From positions 1 through 64,000 of the forward strand of contig CAZMRF010000016.1 of the NCBI GenBank assembly GCA_964568735.1: a stretch of DNA of 64,000 nt, given 5' to 3'. Below the pieces are notes generated by a model. That model saw nothing but the letters and a program-made list of their open reading frames with translations. It did no database searches and was not told where the DNA came from. The position numbers were made by a program, and so were the translations under genes. Origin of the DNA: CAZMRF01 sp964568735. GTDB taxonomy: Bacteria > Acidobacteriota > Polarisedimenticolia > JACPZX01. Shown in pieces: positions 49,612 to 58,556 of this stretch (within the stretch, counting starts at the first letter, position 1; each line of letters opens with the position of its first letter).

Positions 49612-51755
49612 CCCTTCACCTCGCCCTTCGCCGCGACGAGCGCCTGCTGCAGTGCCGCATCGGCGGAGTTCATCTCTGCCGCCCTCTCGATGACCGCGAG
49701 CGCCTCCCGCCGCGCATCATCGTCCAGCAGCGGCCAGGCCCGGATGTAGAAGCGGGCCACCTTGGCGTGGGTCGACGCGCTCATCGGGTTGAGCCTCAGG
49801 GCCGTCCTGAGATCCTGCGCGCCCGCCTGGACACAGGCGCTCTCGTCGCCGCCCCGCAACTCACGAGCCGCGCAGAGAGCGGCCGCGAGATGGCCCCGGT
49901 AGAGATGCCCCTGGGGGTAGGTGGGCGCGTGGCGGATCCCATTTTCCTGACGCTGCATCGCCTCACCCAGGAGAGTGCCCACCTTCCGCGCTCTCGCCTC
50001 GTCGAGGGCACCTCCGGTCGCGAGCTGTTCGCTCAGGGCCTGGAGGTCCGCGACGGCCACCCTTCCGAGCGCCGCCGCTTCCGTGAAGAGCCGCTCCGAG
50101 TTGTCCCCGTCCAGAGTGCGGGCCACCCAGGCCCGGGTGCGGCATCGCATGGAGCTGTCCGGCTTCCCGTCGAGCATCGCACGCTCCACGACATGGCTTT
50201 CCGAGAGCGCGGCCACGGTGGGAACTATCGCGGAGGCCGCCACAAGGAGCATCCCCGCCGCCGGAGCGAGGCTCCTCGGAATCCACGATGACGGCACCGC
50301 CACCCGTGCGCGGGCGGGAACGGCCGCGGCTCCGGCCTGCCGGCGCCATGCGATGAGGATCCCGCAGGCGGCCGCGAAGGTCACGGCGTTCGCGGGGATG
50401 GCAAGGTCGAAATCCACCAGCGAGTGAAGTCCTATCGCGAGGACGGCCGCGAGGGCGGCCGGGCCGAGCGGGCCGAAGGCGTCCCGCTCGAGGCGCGTTC
50501 GGATCAGGGAGCGCGTCACGAGAAGGACTCCGGCCCCGAGGACCACCAGGCCCGTCCAGCCCGTCTCCGCGAGGGCCTCGAGGTAGTCGTTGTGCGCGTG
50601 GGCGAGGAAGACCCCCGCTCCCGCAGCACGGAAGCCGGGGAAGACGTACTGGAAGCTGCCTAGCCCCGTGCCCGTCAGCGGGAAGGCCGCGGCCATCACG
50701 AGCGCCTGCTGCCACATCTCCCAGCGTCCCACCTGGCCGGTCATCGAGTCGGGCGCCACCCTGAAGTCGTCCAGGATGATGGAGCCGCGGCTCTGGCTGA
50801 AGAAGAGCAGCAGCGTCACGGCCACGGCGAGCGCCGCCGCGACGGCGAAGGCTCTTCTCTTCCGGCTGACGGCGGCCGCCATCCCCGCCGCGAGAAGCCC
50901 CGCCATGGCACAGGCCATCCCCGCCCTCGATCGCGACGACCCGAGGGCCGTGGCCATCAGGACTGCCACGATCAGGACCATCGCCGCGGAGAAGATCTTC
51001 CGCCCCGGCAGCGCGGCGACGCGCTGGAGAAGGGGGATCTGCTCCGATGGGTGCAGCCTCGGGAAGAGGCCCGCCGCCATCGCGAGCGCCAAGGGCAGGC
51101 ACATGGCCAGGTAGCCGGCATAGTGGTTCTTGTTGATGAAGGTGCCGGTCGCCATCTCGGCGTAGTACTGCTTGGCGTAGCCGAAGATGTGCTGGCGCCC
51201 GCTGAGGTGCTCGGCGAGGCCGTAGACGGCCTGGAAGCCGCCCCCGGCCACGAGCGCCCAGGCGAGTGCGCGCCGCGGCCCGCCCTGCATGGCGAGATCC
51301 AGCGCCATGAGCGCCACGAGGGAGCAGGCCACGAAGCGGGAGAGGGACTGGCGCGTGGCCCAGGTGTGGAGCGAGAGGGGCCGCCAGCGACCCGCCTCGG
51401 CGGGGGCAGGCTCCGGGGCCCCGCCGGGCTCATTCATGCGTCCGGCCGCCCCCGGCTCCAGCTCGGCTCTGAGCGATGCGGCCGCCGGGGAGAGGGAAGC
51501 ACCGAGCGCGGGCGGGAGCGGGACGAGCTGGGCTGCCACGACGGCCGCGAAGGCGGCCGTCGCGAGGAGCGCCGGCTCACGCCAGGGAAGGGCCGGGAGC
51601 CCCCTGCGGCAGCGTCCGACGATCCAGATGACGGCGAGGATGGCCGAGGCGACGACGAGCGCGGCACTCCATGAGGGCTCGACGGCGCCGAAAGGAAGCG
51701 GCGCGAGCAGGAGCAGGGCGATCACGCCGCCGAGCAGGAGCCTCTCTGTCGTCAT
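49608..51755 (-). CDS. O-antigen ligase-like membrane protein with TPR tail
   Basis: 715 residues. About twelve helices (about 5-500). The Wzy_C-type region has FINKNHYAGYLAMCLPLALA and FLAHAHNDYLEALAETGWTG, the conserved HNDYLE of ligases and polymerases. The last 120 residues are soluble and TPR-like (LRTALRLNPMSASTHAKVARFYIRA; ALAVIERAAEMNSADAALQQAL). It probably polymerises or ligates the exopolysaccharide, with the TPR part docking partners such as Wzc. Start ATG 51755; coupled to the glycosylphosphotransferase gene. Confidence 0.87.
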   Translation of the reverse strand: MTTERLLLGGVIALLLLAPLPFGAVEPSWSAALVVASAILAVIWIVGRCRRGLPALPWREPALLATAAFAAVVAAQLVPLPPALGASLSPAAASLRAELEPGAAGRMNEPGGAPEPAPAEAGRWRPLSLHTWATRQSLSRFVACSLVALMALDLAMQGGPRRALAWALVAGGGFQAVYGLAEHLSGRQHIFGYAKQYYAEMATGTFINKNHYAGYLAMCLPLALAMAAGLFPRLHPSEQIPLLQRVAALPGRKIFSAAMVLIVAVLMATALGSSRSRAGMACAMAGLLAAGMAAAVSRKRRAFAVAAALAVAVTLLLFFSQSRGSIILDDFRVAPDSMTGQVGRWEMWQQALVMAAAFPLTGTGLGSFQYVFPGFRAAGAGVFLAHAHNDYLEALAETGWTGLVVLGAGVLLVTRSLIRTRLERDAFGPLGPAALAAVLAIGLHSLVDFDLAIPANAVTFAAACGILIAWRRQAGAAAVPARARVAVPSSWIPRSLAPAAGMLLVAASAIVPTVAALSESHVVERAMLDGKPDSSMRCRTRAWVARTLDGDNSERLFTEAAALGRVAVADLQALSEQLATGGALDEARARKVGTLLGEAMQRQENGIRHAPTYPQGHLYRGHLAAALCAARELRGGDESACVQAGAQDLRTALRLNPMSASTHAKVARFYIRAWPLLDDDARREALAVIERAAEMNSADAALQQALVAAKGEVKG

Positions 51756-51763
51756 CCCCCACC

Positions 51764-53989
51764 TCAGGCACGCGGATCGGTGCCCGTCCCGGCGTCACTG
51801 GAGGCGCTCGAGGCGCTGCGCTCCAGCGCCGCGAGCTCCGCCTGCTCCCTGGCCGTCTCCGTGTAGCTTCCGTAGTAGCGGCTCTCCGGCTCGGCCTTGT
51901 TCAGGACGGCGCCCGTGAGCTGGGCCTTCACCTGCCTCAGCTTCCCGACGGCGTGCTCCAGCGCGTCCCTCCCTGTCACTCCGGCCCACGCCACGACGAT
52001 GACCGACTCCATCCGCGCGGCGATGATGCAGGCGTCCGCCACGACGAGGACCGGCGGGGAGTCGAAGATGATGTGGTCGTAGCCGGCCGCCAGGAGCCGG
52101 CTCTCGATCTCGGCGAAGCGGTTCGAGTTCAGGAGATCAGCCGGGTTGGGCGGCGGCGGCCCGCTGGCGAGGATGTCCAGCCCCTCCACGCGCGTGGGCT
52201 GGATGGCCAGGCCGTCGGTCCCGGACCCGCCGAGAGCCGTGGAGAGGCCCGTTCCGTTCGAGAGCCCGAAGATCGCATGGAGGCGCGGCTTTCTCATGTC
52301 GGCGTCCACGAGCAGGACGCGGCGCCCCGCCTGCGCCAGGGAGACGGCCAGGTTCCCGCTGATGGCCGTCTTGCCCTCGCTGGGCTGCGAGCTGGTCACG
52401 AGGATCATCCGCGGCGGCCCGCCGGGCCTCGAGACGAGGAGAGTGGTCCGCATCTCGCGAACCGCCTCGGAGATCTTCGAGGCGGGATTCTCGTGGGCGA
52501 TGAGCCCCACGGTGGCCGTCGCGCGCGCCTCCTCGGTGCCGTTGGATCTCACGAGGCGCAGGCGCGGGCCGTCGGGGCGCCACATGGGGATCACGCCGAG
52601 GACCGGAAGGCCGGTCAGGGCATGGACCTCTTCGCCGCTCTTGACGGACTTGTCCACGTACTCGAAGAAGAGCGCGAGCCCGATCCCCAGCGCGAGGCCG
52701 CTCGCGAAGCTCAGGATGAAGTTCATCCCGCTCCGGGGGCTGCTGGCCCGGACCGGGATCTCGGCCCGATCCACGATGCGCACGTTGCTGCTCGTGACCT
52801 CGTTCATCCCCGCCGTCGTGCGGGCCTCACCCTGGCGCCTGAGGATCGCCTCGAGCATCTGCCGGCGGTTCTCGATCTCGCTCTTGAGCGTGCGGTACTC
52901 GATTTCCTTGAGGCTGAGCGCCTGCGACAGCCCCTTGAGCCCCTCCAGCGCCTTCTCGAGCCCGGCCTCCTCCTTCTTCGATGCCCGGTAGTCGGCCTCG
53001 GCGGCGCCGAGGATCTGCCCGTAGACCGCGCGGTTCTCCCTCTCGATTCTCTGATCGATCTCCCCCAGCTCCCCCTTCACGCGCGAGAGCTCGGGCCACG
53101 CGGGCCCGTACTTCTCGGACAGCTCCGCGTGGCGGCGGGCCAGCTCGATCCGCTTGGCAGCGAGGTCGCCGATGAGGCGGCTCTCCCTCACTTCCTTCAC
53201 GTCCTGAGGCGCCGATTCCTCGAGGGAGGCGAACCTGGCTTCCTTCTCGATGCGGACGCCCCGCGCCGCGGTGAGGGACTTGCTGAGGTCCGTGAGGTTC
53301 TGCAGCGTGATGTCCTGGGTCTCGTTGATCGGGACGATGCCGTGCTCGGTGGCGTAGGCCTGGAGGCGCTTCTCCATCTCCTGGATCTCGCCCTGGAGGG
53401 AGGTCACCTGCTCGCCCAGCGACGTGGATGCCTGCTCCGTCGTGTTGTACTCGGCCTGCGTGTTGAAGGCGATGTAGGTCTCCGCGACCTGGTTCGCGGC
53501 CTTCGCGGAGAGCACCCGATCCCGGGAGGAGAACGAGACGTTGACGAGCCGGCTCTTGCTCACAGGCGAGACATTCAGGCGCTCCAGGAAGCGGTTGATG
53601 CGGGCCCCCTCGGCCACTTCCTCGGGGGTCAGCCCCGTATCGACGCGGCCGGGGGCCTCGACGCGGAACTCCGGGTGATGCGGCAGATCGAGGGCGCGGA
53701 TCACCTCACGGGCCACGCGGCGGCTGGTGATGAGGCCGTACTGGGTCTCGTAGAAGCCGAAGAACTGATCGCCGCCGTCCGTCGCCACGCGCTGGAAGGG
53801 CAGCACGTTGGGGTTCTGCCGCTCGATCTGGAGCGTCGTCGTCGCCGTGTAGACCGGCTCCATCAGCAGGGAGCGGAGCATCACGGTCGTCACCGTGACG
53901 GCCAGGCAGGTGTAGACGACCCACCGGCGCTTGACGAGAATGCGCCAGTAGTCCAGCAGGTGAGCTTCCCTGGGCTCCGCTTCCCTCAT
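51764..53989 (-). CDS. wzc: Wzc-like polysaccharide co-polymerase with BY-kinase domain
   Basis: 741 residues. N-terminal Wzz domain with a first helix (about 20-40: RRWVVYTCLAVTVTTVML), a long periplasmic coiled coil (about 190-395), a second helix (about 425-445: FILSFASGLALGIGLALFF) and a cytoplasmic tyrosine-kinase domain (about 530-715). Its motifs are Walker A SSQPSEGKTAISG, A' VLLVDADMRKPRL and B HIIFDSPPVLVVADA. The tail has a few Tyr (SRYYGSYTE) as autophosphorylation sites. It regulates chain length and export with the Wza-like channel. GGAG lies 5 nt before ATG 53989. Confidence 0.93.
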   Translation of the reverse strand: MREAEPREAHLLDYWRILVKRRWVVYTCLAVTVTTVMLRSLLMEPVYTATTTLQIERQNPNVLPFQRVATDGGDQFFGFYETQYGLITSRRVAREVIRALDLPHHPEFRVEAPGRVDTGLTPEEVAEGARINRFLERLNVSPVSKSRLVNVSFSSRDRVLSAKAANQVAETYIAFNTQAEYNTTEQASTSLGEQVTSLQGEIQEMEKRLQAYATEHGIVPINETQDITLQNLTDLSKSLTAARGVRIEKEARFASLEESAPQDVKEVRESRLIGDLAAKRIELARRHAELSEKYGPAWPELSRVKGELGEIDQRIERENRAVYGQILGAAEADYRASKKEEAGLEKALEGLKGLSQALSLKEIEYRTLKSEIENRRQMLEAILRRQGEARTTAGMNEVTSSNVRIVDRAEIPVRASSPRSGMNFILSFASGLALGIGLALFFEYVDKSVKSGEEVHALTGLPVLGVIPMWRPDGPRLRLVRSNGTEEARATATVGLIAHENPASKISEAVREMRTTLLVSRPGGPPRMILVTSSQPSEGKTAISGNLAVSLAQAGRRVLLVDADMRKPRLHAIFGLSNGTGLSTALGGSGTDGLAIQPTRVEGLDILASGPPPPNPADLLNSNRFAEIESRLLAAGYDHIIFDSPPVLVVADACIIAARMESVIVVAWAGVTGRDALEHAVGKLRQVKAQLTGAVLNKAEPESRYYGSYTETAREQAELAALERSASSASSDAGTGTDPRA

Positions 53990-53997
53990 CCCATCTC

Positions 53998-55215
53998 CTA
54001 GAAGAAGGTCTCGGCGACCACGACCACGTCGCCGTCGGCAAGGACCGGATCCAGCTCCTCTCCGCTGCGGATCCTGAGCAGGTTCACCGTGAAGCTCGTC
54101 TTGGTCCCCGAAGGCCCGCGGCGGAGGATCAGGACCTTCTTGAGGTTCGCCCGCTCCGTCGCGCCTCCGGTCTTCGCGATGGCCTGCATCACGGTGATCT
54201 CCCGGCTGGCCGCCTGCTCGATCCGCCCGGGGTCGCGGACGGCGCCGTCCACGTAGATCTGGAGGATCCGGTCGGGGGGGACGCTGACGACGTCTCCCGG
54301 CTCGATGGGGAGGTTCAGCGAGGGATCCCGGCTCGTCATTAGAGAATCGATGGGGACGGGGATCCGATCGTGGCCCCCTCCGGGCGATGCGCGGATCACG
54401 AAGAGCTCGGCCCCGCTTTCCTGCGTGAGGCCGCCGGCCTGCGCGATCACCTGGAGCAGGGTGCGGGGGCCCAGCATCTCGTAGACGCCGGGCTTGCCGA
54501 CCGCCCCGAGGACGGAGACCTTCTTGCTGCCATGCTCCTGCACGAAGACCGAGACGTGGGGATCCCTGACGTACGTGCCGTCGAGCATCTCGCGGATCTT
54601 CAGCTCCAGCTCGCGCGGCGTGAGGCCGGCCGCGTGGATCTCGCCCACGAGGGGAAGAGAGACCGCGCCGGACTCACCGACCCTCACCGTGCGATTCAGA
54701 TCGGGGACCTCGAAGACGGTGATCTCGAGGAGATCCTCCGTGCCCAGGGGGCGGGCCGCTCCGGGCTCCGCATCCCCTCCCTCCTCGCGTGGAACGAACC
54801 TGAGCTGGAGCCCTTCCGGCACGGAGCGGATCATGGCCGCGGAGGGCCGCTCCAGCGTGAAATCGACCCTCGCCCCCTCGGCCGCCGCGCCGAGCGCAAT
54901 CGCGCGAACGGGGCCGGAGGGCTGGGGGAGATCCTCGGGGCCTACCTCGACGAGCACTCCCGCCAGCTCGACGCTCACGACGCGTCCACCCGCCCCCTCC
55001 AGGATCCGGTGAGAGGGATTCCCGCGGCAGGCGAGAAGCCAGCTCTCGCCACCGGGCGCCGAGACGACGGCCGTCAGGGCGGGGCTCTCCGCTCCGGGCT
55101 CCGCGCACCAGGCGGGCGCCTCCGCGAGCACGAAGACGAGCACGAGAATGAGCACACCTCGGAGCGCCGCCTCCGCGCGAAGGAACGCGCCGGCAGCCTG
55201 CCCGCGCGCTCTCAC
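53998..55215 (-). CDS. wza: Polysaccharide export protein (Wza type) with AMIN domain
   Basis: About 405 residues from GTG 55215, placed after the previous stop (55244); the frame is open to 55302. A signal segment (RGVLILVLVFVLAEAPAWCA) has a terminal Cys but not a clean lipobox. An AMIN-like domain (about 45-140) is unusual for Wza. It is followed by the Poly_export core (LGTEDLLEITVFEVPDLNRTVRVG, GAVSLPLVGEIHAAGLT) and two SLBB modules (VSVLGAVGKPGVYEM; IYVDGAVRDPGRIEQ). The product forms the outer-membrane/periplasmic channel. AMIN domains bind peptidoglycan or outer-membrane proteins, so it may anchor the channel. Confidence 0.88.
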   Translation of the reverse strand: MRARGQAAGAFLRAEAALRGVLILVLVFVLAEAPAWCAEPGAESPALTAVVSAPGGESWLLACRGNPSHRILEGAGGRVVSVELAGVLVEVGPEDLPQPSGPVRAIALGAAAEGARVDFTLERPSAAMIRSVPEGLQLRFVPREEGGDAEPGAARPLGTEDLLEITVFEVPDLNRTVRVGESGAVSLPLVGEIHAAGLTPRELELKIREMLDGTYVRDPHVSVFVQEHGSKKVSVLGAVGKPGVYEMLGPRTLLQVIAQAGGLTQESGAELFVIRASPGGGHDRIPVPIDSLMTSRDPSLNLPIEPGDVVSVPPDRILQIYVDGAVRDPGRIEQAASREITVMQAIAKTGGATERANLKKVLILRRGPSGTKTSFTVNLLRIRSGEELDPVLADGDVVVVAETFF

Positions 55216-55243
55216 GGGCCCGGCCTGCTCCGCGGACCGGCCG

Positions 55244-56563
55244 CTACAGGAGCAGCGACGTGCCGAAGGTGATGAGATCGCGATCTCTGTCGAGCGAATC
55301 ATCCGTGGAATCCCGCCTCTGGCGCTGGACGCTCCCCGTCAACGCGAAGTCGTCGCCCAGCCTGTAGTAGAGCTTCATCTCCCAGGTCTTCAGTCGATCG
55401 TCCCTCGTGCGTGCTTCCGTCCTCTTCGAGTCGTCGGCATCGATCAGCTCCTCCGGATAGTGGTAGAGCGTCCGCCCGTACCGCAGCTCGGCGCTCAGCT
55501 TCCGCGAGAAGAACCTCTCGAAGCCCGCGGCCCACGTGGTCTGGATGGCATAGAGGTTGTTCTCGAGCATGGAGAAGGGCAGGGCCCGCTCCGCCTCGAG
55601 CTTCAGCCGCGAGGCATTCCCGAGGCGCGCGGCGACGGCGCCCTCTCCCGCGAAGCCCTTGTAGTCCGCCGGGATGGGAGAGTTCGGGTCGCCGGGATCG
55701 AGCCTCCCCCCGGGCGCGTTCAGGCTCACGACTCCGGCCTTCACCTCGCCCGAGATCGGTGCGGAGGCGTCGAGGCGCAGCCCCGGCAGGACGGTGATCG
55801 ACCGGGTGTCGCGGACCTGCTCCGGGCTGCGGAAGTTCACGTCGTCGAGGATCGTCTCGAGGGTGGCCGTCGTCCGGGGACGAACCCGCATCTCTCCCGT
55901 CAGCTCGACCGTGCGGTTGTCCCGGTCGAGGCGCTCCTTGATGTCGTCGATCCCCTCCCCATCCACGTAGCGGATCGAGCCCGCGCGGAGCGACGCGTGG
56001 CCGCCGAGCCGGTCCCGCAGCGGGATGCGCGCCATGGCGGTGAGCTCGTTGACGCTGCGCCGGACGCGCGTGTCGATCTCGTTGGAGGGCCTCTCACGAT
56101 CGGAGCGGAAGCGCTCTTCCAGCGAGAGCACGGAGGGGCCCATCAACAGAATGCCCCTCGCTCTCGAATCGCTGTTCCAGTGATCGAGCTGGCTGTTGTT
56201 CTTGAAGGCGACGTAGCTGAGCTCCTGGCCGAAAGCCACTCCGCCGCGATGGCCCGTGCGAAGGAGCGCGCGCAGCCCCGGGACGGCGGTAGCCGTGAAA
56301 TCCCCTTCTCCCTCCCTGGAGTCGAAGAAGACGTTGTCGTCGTACCCGACGTCCCTGAGGTTGAAATAGGGGCCGAGCCAGAGCGGGCCCACCTTCCGCA
56401 GCGCATCGATCGAGAGATCGGGATCCGGCGGGACCTCGGGATCCGGGGCCGCCAGCGCGAGAGAGCACGCGCACAGGCCGGAGGCGAGGAGGAAGAGGGC
56501 CCGGGCCGGGGCTGCCGGGCCTCTTCCGATACTGGCTTCAGGGACCGCCCGGGCTTCCGTCAT
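55244..56563 (-). CDS. Outer-membrane beta-barrel protein of the polysaccharide locus
   Basis: 439 residues from ATG 56563; the frame is open far upstream but that part is Arg-rich and overlaps the preceding gene. A signal peptide (ARALFLLASGLCACSLALAA) is followed by a mature part with regular amphipathic, aromatic-ended strands: FNLRDVGYDDNVFFDSR, GQELSYVAFKNNSQ, LRYGRTLYHYPEEL, WEMKLYYRLGDDFAL and LITFGTSLLL. This is the layout of large barrels encoded beside Wza/Wzc, proposed to carry the glycan across the outer membrane. It overlaps the end of the upstream gene by 26 bp. Confidence 0.8.
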   Translation of the reverse strand: MTEARAVPEASIGRGPAAPARALFLLASGLCACSLALAAPDPEVPPDPDLSIDALRKVGPLWLGPYFNLRDVGYDDNVFFDSREGEGDFTATAVPGLRALLRTGHRGGVAFGQELSYVAFKNNSQLDHWNSDSRARGILLMGPSVLSLEERFRSDRERPSNEIDTRVRRSVNELTAMARIPLRDRLGGHASLRAGSIRYVDGEGIDDIKERLDRDNRTVELTGEMRVRPRTTATLETILDDVNFRSPEQVRDTRSITVLPGLRLDASAPISGEVKAGVVSLNAPGGRLDPGDPNSPIPADYKGFAGEGAVAARLGNASRLKLEAERALPFSMLENNLYAIQTTWAAGFERFFSRKLSAELRYGRTLYHYPEELIDADDSKRTEARTRDDRLKTWEMKLYYRLGDDFALTGSVQRQRRDSTDDSLDRDRDLITFGTSLLL

Positions 56564-57131
56564 CGTCCTCGTTGTTGTCGCCGTCAGCCGCATCGATGAG
56601 GGCGCCTGTCGCGATGACGAAAGCGAGCCCGGCGGCCAGCACGACGAGCGGGTTGCTCCATCCGAGGCCGGGTTGGCCCTGGCCCTTGGTCTTGGGCCGC
56701 TTCGGCGTCTGCTTGGCCTCACCCGTGCCGGCACCTTCGGGTCCGGCCTCGGCAAGCGACGCAGGATCGAAGCCGGGCCGGTCCTCGATCCTGAAGGAGT
56801 AGCTCTGGGGCGTGACCGCGGTGACAAGAAGTGAGCGCGCTCCAAGGTAGATCCCCTTCTCCGTCTGGACGGCCACCTCGTACTCGCCCGCGGGAAGCCC
56901 CACGAGGCGATAGGTGCCGTCCTCCGTCGTGGGCACGCTCGCATGCTCGCGAGCGTCGTCCAGGCTGCGAACCATGACCACGGCTCCGGTCACGGGCCCG
57001 CCGGCCCCCGCGATCACCTTCCCTTCCAGCGACGCCGGGCCCTCTGTGTCAGCCGCGAGCGGTGGCAACGTCCCGAGCGGAAGCGCCGCGATCAGCAGCG
57101 CCGCCGCAAAAACTCTCATCCTTCCCTGCAT
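56538..57131 (-). CDS. Secreted carboxypeptidase-regulatory-like (CNA-B-type) protein with C-terminal helix
   Basis: 197 residues from ATG 57131 (GGAGG 8 nt upstream). A signal peptide (MRVFAAALLIAALPLG...) is followed by one CarboxypepD_reg-like beta-sandwich (about 35-110: LEGKVIAGAGGPVTGAVV, TEDGTYRLVGLPAGEYEVAV). A Pro/Lys linker, a C-terminal hydrophobic helix (NPLVVLAAGLAFVIATGALI) and a short acidic tail (DADGDNNEDDDGSPGGP-like) complete it. Layout matches the next two short proteins to the right. It may bind the glycan or the barrel. It is in the same transcript as wza/wzc. Confidence 0.72.
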   Translation of the reverse strand: MQGRMRVFAAALLIAALPLGTLPPLAADTEGPASLEGKVIAGAGGPVTGAVVMVRSLDDAREHASVPTTEDGTYRLVGLPAGEYEVAVQTEKGIYLGARSLLVTAVTPQSYSFRIEDRPGFDPASLAEAGPEGAGTGEAKQTPKRPKTKGQGQPGLGWSNPLVVLAAGLAFVIATGALIDAADGDNNEDDDGSPGGP

Positions 57132-57198
57132 GCGCCTCTCCTCCACGTGGGCCTGCGTCCCGGCGAGCGCCCGCAGGCGGGACCGAGCTTGCGTATGA

Positions 57199-57216
57199 GC
57201 CCCGCGCCGGCGGGGC
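57199..57216. terminator. GC hairpin between two secreted-protein genes
   Basis: GCCCCGC pairs with GCGGGGC over the loop GCCG, 17 bp after the stop of the 57233-57751 gene. No U-tract follows on minus, so partial termination or mRNA end protection is more likely than full termination. Confidence 0.4.
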
Positions 57217-57232
57217 GGGATGAGTTCATGCT

Positions 57233-57751
57233 TCAGGGCAGTTTCGGGCTCGCGTCTTCGTCCTTCTCGAACAACTGGTCCGCCGCGAACGCAGCCACCA
57301 GGATGCCGCCGATGGTCGGGATCAGGATGGCGGCCTTTCCGCCGCTGCGCGCCGTTCCGGAGCCGGAAGAGCCTGCGGCCTCCGAGGCGGCCGGGGTCAT
57401 GATCAAGGTGATAGAAGAGGGCTGCCCCCCCGCGATGGTGACCCTGCTGGGCAGCATGAACTCGCCGCCACCGGTGCTCACGACGATCGTGTACTCACCG
57501 TCCGGCACTTCCTGGATCTCGTACCTTCCCGTGGCATCGGTCTGCCGGCTCGAGAATTCCTGGCCGGAGGTGCGATCCCTGAGCCGGACCGTGACGTTGC
57601 GCGCCGGGCTGATGCCATCCTGGTGCAGGACGGTTCCGGTGAGATCCGTGCCGGAATCGGCCGCGATCGGAGAGGTGACAGAAGCGGGGAAGACCATCAC
57701 CGCCGCAAGGGCGAGCACGCACGGTAATCTTCCCCGTAGACCGACAATCAT
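57233..57751 (-). CDS. Secreted CNA-B/carboxypeptidase-regulatory-like protein with C-terminal helix
   Basis: 172 residues from ATG 57751 (GGAG 5 nt upstream). Signal peptide (about 1-31), one beta-sandwich (about 35-115: DLTGTVLHQDGISPARNVTV, TDATGRYEIQEVPDGEYTIV), a Gly/Ser linker, and a C-terminal hydrophobic helix (ILIPTIGGILVAAFAA) with an acidic tail (FEKDEDASPKLP). It may sit in the inner membrane with the sandwich in the periplasm. It is preceded by a good promoter, which may also drive the export genes to the left. Confidence 0.72.
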   Translation of the reverse strand: MIVGLRGRLPCVLALAAVMVFPASVTSPIAADSGTDLTGTVLHQDGISPARNVTVRLRDRTSGQEFSSRQTDATGRYEIQEVPDGEYTIVVSTGGGEFMLPSRVTIAGGQPSSITLIMTPAASEAAGSSGSGTARSGGKAAILIPTIGGILVAAFAADQLFEKDEDASPKLP

Positions 57752-57804
57752 GGCAGCTCCATCTGGACTGGCCTGAACTGAAGAGGTGGATCGCAGGCCG
57801 GGCT

Positions 57805-57832
57805 ATTCTATCGGGCCGCCAGCCACGGTCAA
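57805..57832 (-). promoter_or_regulatory. Promoter of the export half of the polysaccharide locus
   Basis: On minus, TTGACC (57832-57827) and TAGAAT (57810-57805) are 16 bp apart, with a start near 57798 and a leader of about 47 nt before ATG 57751. Confidence 0.6.
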
Positions 57833-57887
57833 GCAGACTGCACCACTTTCACGGACTGCCTCTGCACCCGCCCCCGCTGGTCTGCGG

Positions 57888-58454
57888 CTAGTGGCCTCGG
57901 CCGCCCTTGGCCCCCGGCTCTCCCGGGGGCCCTGAGCCGTTTCCCTGGCCGTTGCCCTTGTCCTTCCCGGGCGGATCAGATGCGCCTGGACCCGCTCCCG
58001 AACCCCCCTTCCCATCCCCTGGATGAGAGCCGCCGCCCTGTCCGGGCGGATCTCCTGTGCGACCCGGTGGGCCGTCCCCCCCATGGCCGGGCGGATCGAG
58101 ATCGCCCTGCCCTGGCGGGTCATCGCCACCGTTGCCGGGAGGAGGGCCACCTCCATGCCCCGGAGGGTTCGGGCCTCCCCGGTGGTCGGGGGGCAGGTCG
58201 GGAGGACGGCCGCGCCCGCGCCCAGGACGGCTCGGGCTCGCATCGTCGTCGGTCTCGGCGATGGCCGTTGCCGCCAGATCGCTGCTGAGAATCACGCTCA
58301 GCAGATGGAGGGCACCGGAGCCTGCCGCCTCTGGCGGAAGCTGAGCTGCCGGCTCGGCACCGATGACGGGTGCCCTGGGAGCGACCAGCAGAACCAACAC
58401 GGCACACCACAAGGGAGCCGCAGACCCCATGAACGCGATTCGCTTCAAGATCAC
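57888..58454 (-). CDS. Secreted Gly/Pro/Asp-rich low-complexity protein
   Basis: 188 residues from GTG 58454; TTG 58448 also has a ribosome site (GGAGG) at 8 nt. A signal peptide (about 1-33) and a short helical part (GALHLLSVILSSDLAATAIAE) are followed by about 110 residues dominated by PPG, GGG, GHGG and GDPPG-type runs, collagen-like in composition but without a strict GXY period. The second half is expected to be disordered, perhaps a matrix or glycan-binding tail. Low-complexity DNA may vary in length. It has its own promoter. Confidence 0.6.
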   Translation of the reverse strand: MILKRIAFMGSAAPLWCAVLVLLVAPRAPVIGAEPAAQLPPEAAGSGALHLLSVILSSDLAATAIAETDDDASPSRPGRGRGRPPDLPPDHRGGPNPPGHGGGPPPGNGGDDPPGQGDLDPPGHGGDGPPGRTGDPPGQGGGSHPGDGKGGSGAGPGASDPPGKDKGNGQGNGSGPPGEPGAKGGRGH

Positions 58455-58499
58455 TCCCTCCCGACGATCAGGTTCACTGAAACCGGCGATGACTGCCGA

Positions 58500-58527
58500 A
58501 TACTACGGCCCTCGTCATCGCCGTCAA
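58500..58527 (-). promoter_or_regulatory. Promoter of the Gly/Pro-rich protein gene
   Basis: On minus, TTGACG (58527-58522) and TAGTAT (58505-58500) are separated by 16 bp; start near 58493, about 39 nt before GTG 58454. Confidence 0.6.
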
Positions 58528-58556
58528 GGAGAATACTGAAGGGGAGTGTGCCGGGG

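Noticed and set aside
51671..54001. A plus-strand frame of about 780 codons opposite wzc
   Set aside because: Wzc motifs are intact on minus. The opposite frame is a GC-driven artefact without ribosome site or domain.
57888..58250. CRISPR-like repeats in the Gly/Pro-rich region
   Set aside because: Repeats are irregular, codon-derived and without unique spacers of constant length. No cas gene is present and no CRISPR array was found anywhere in the window.
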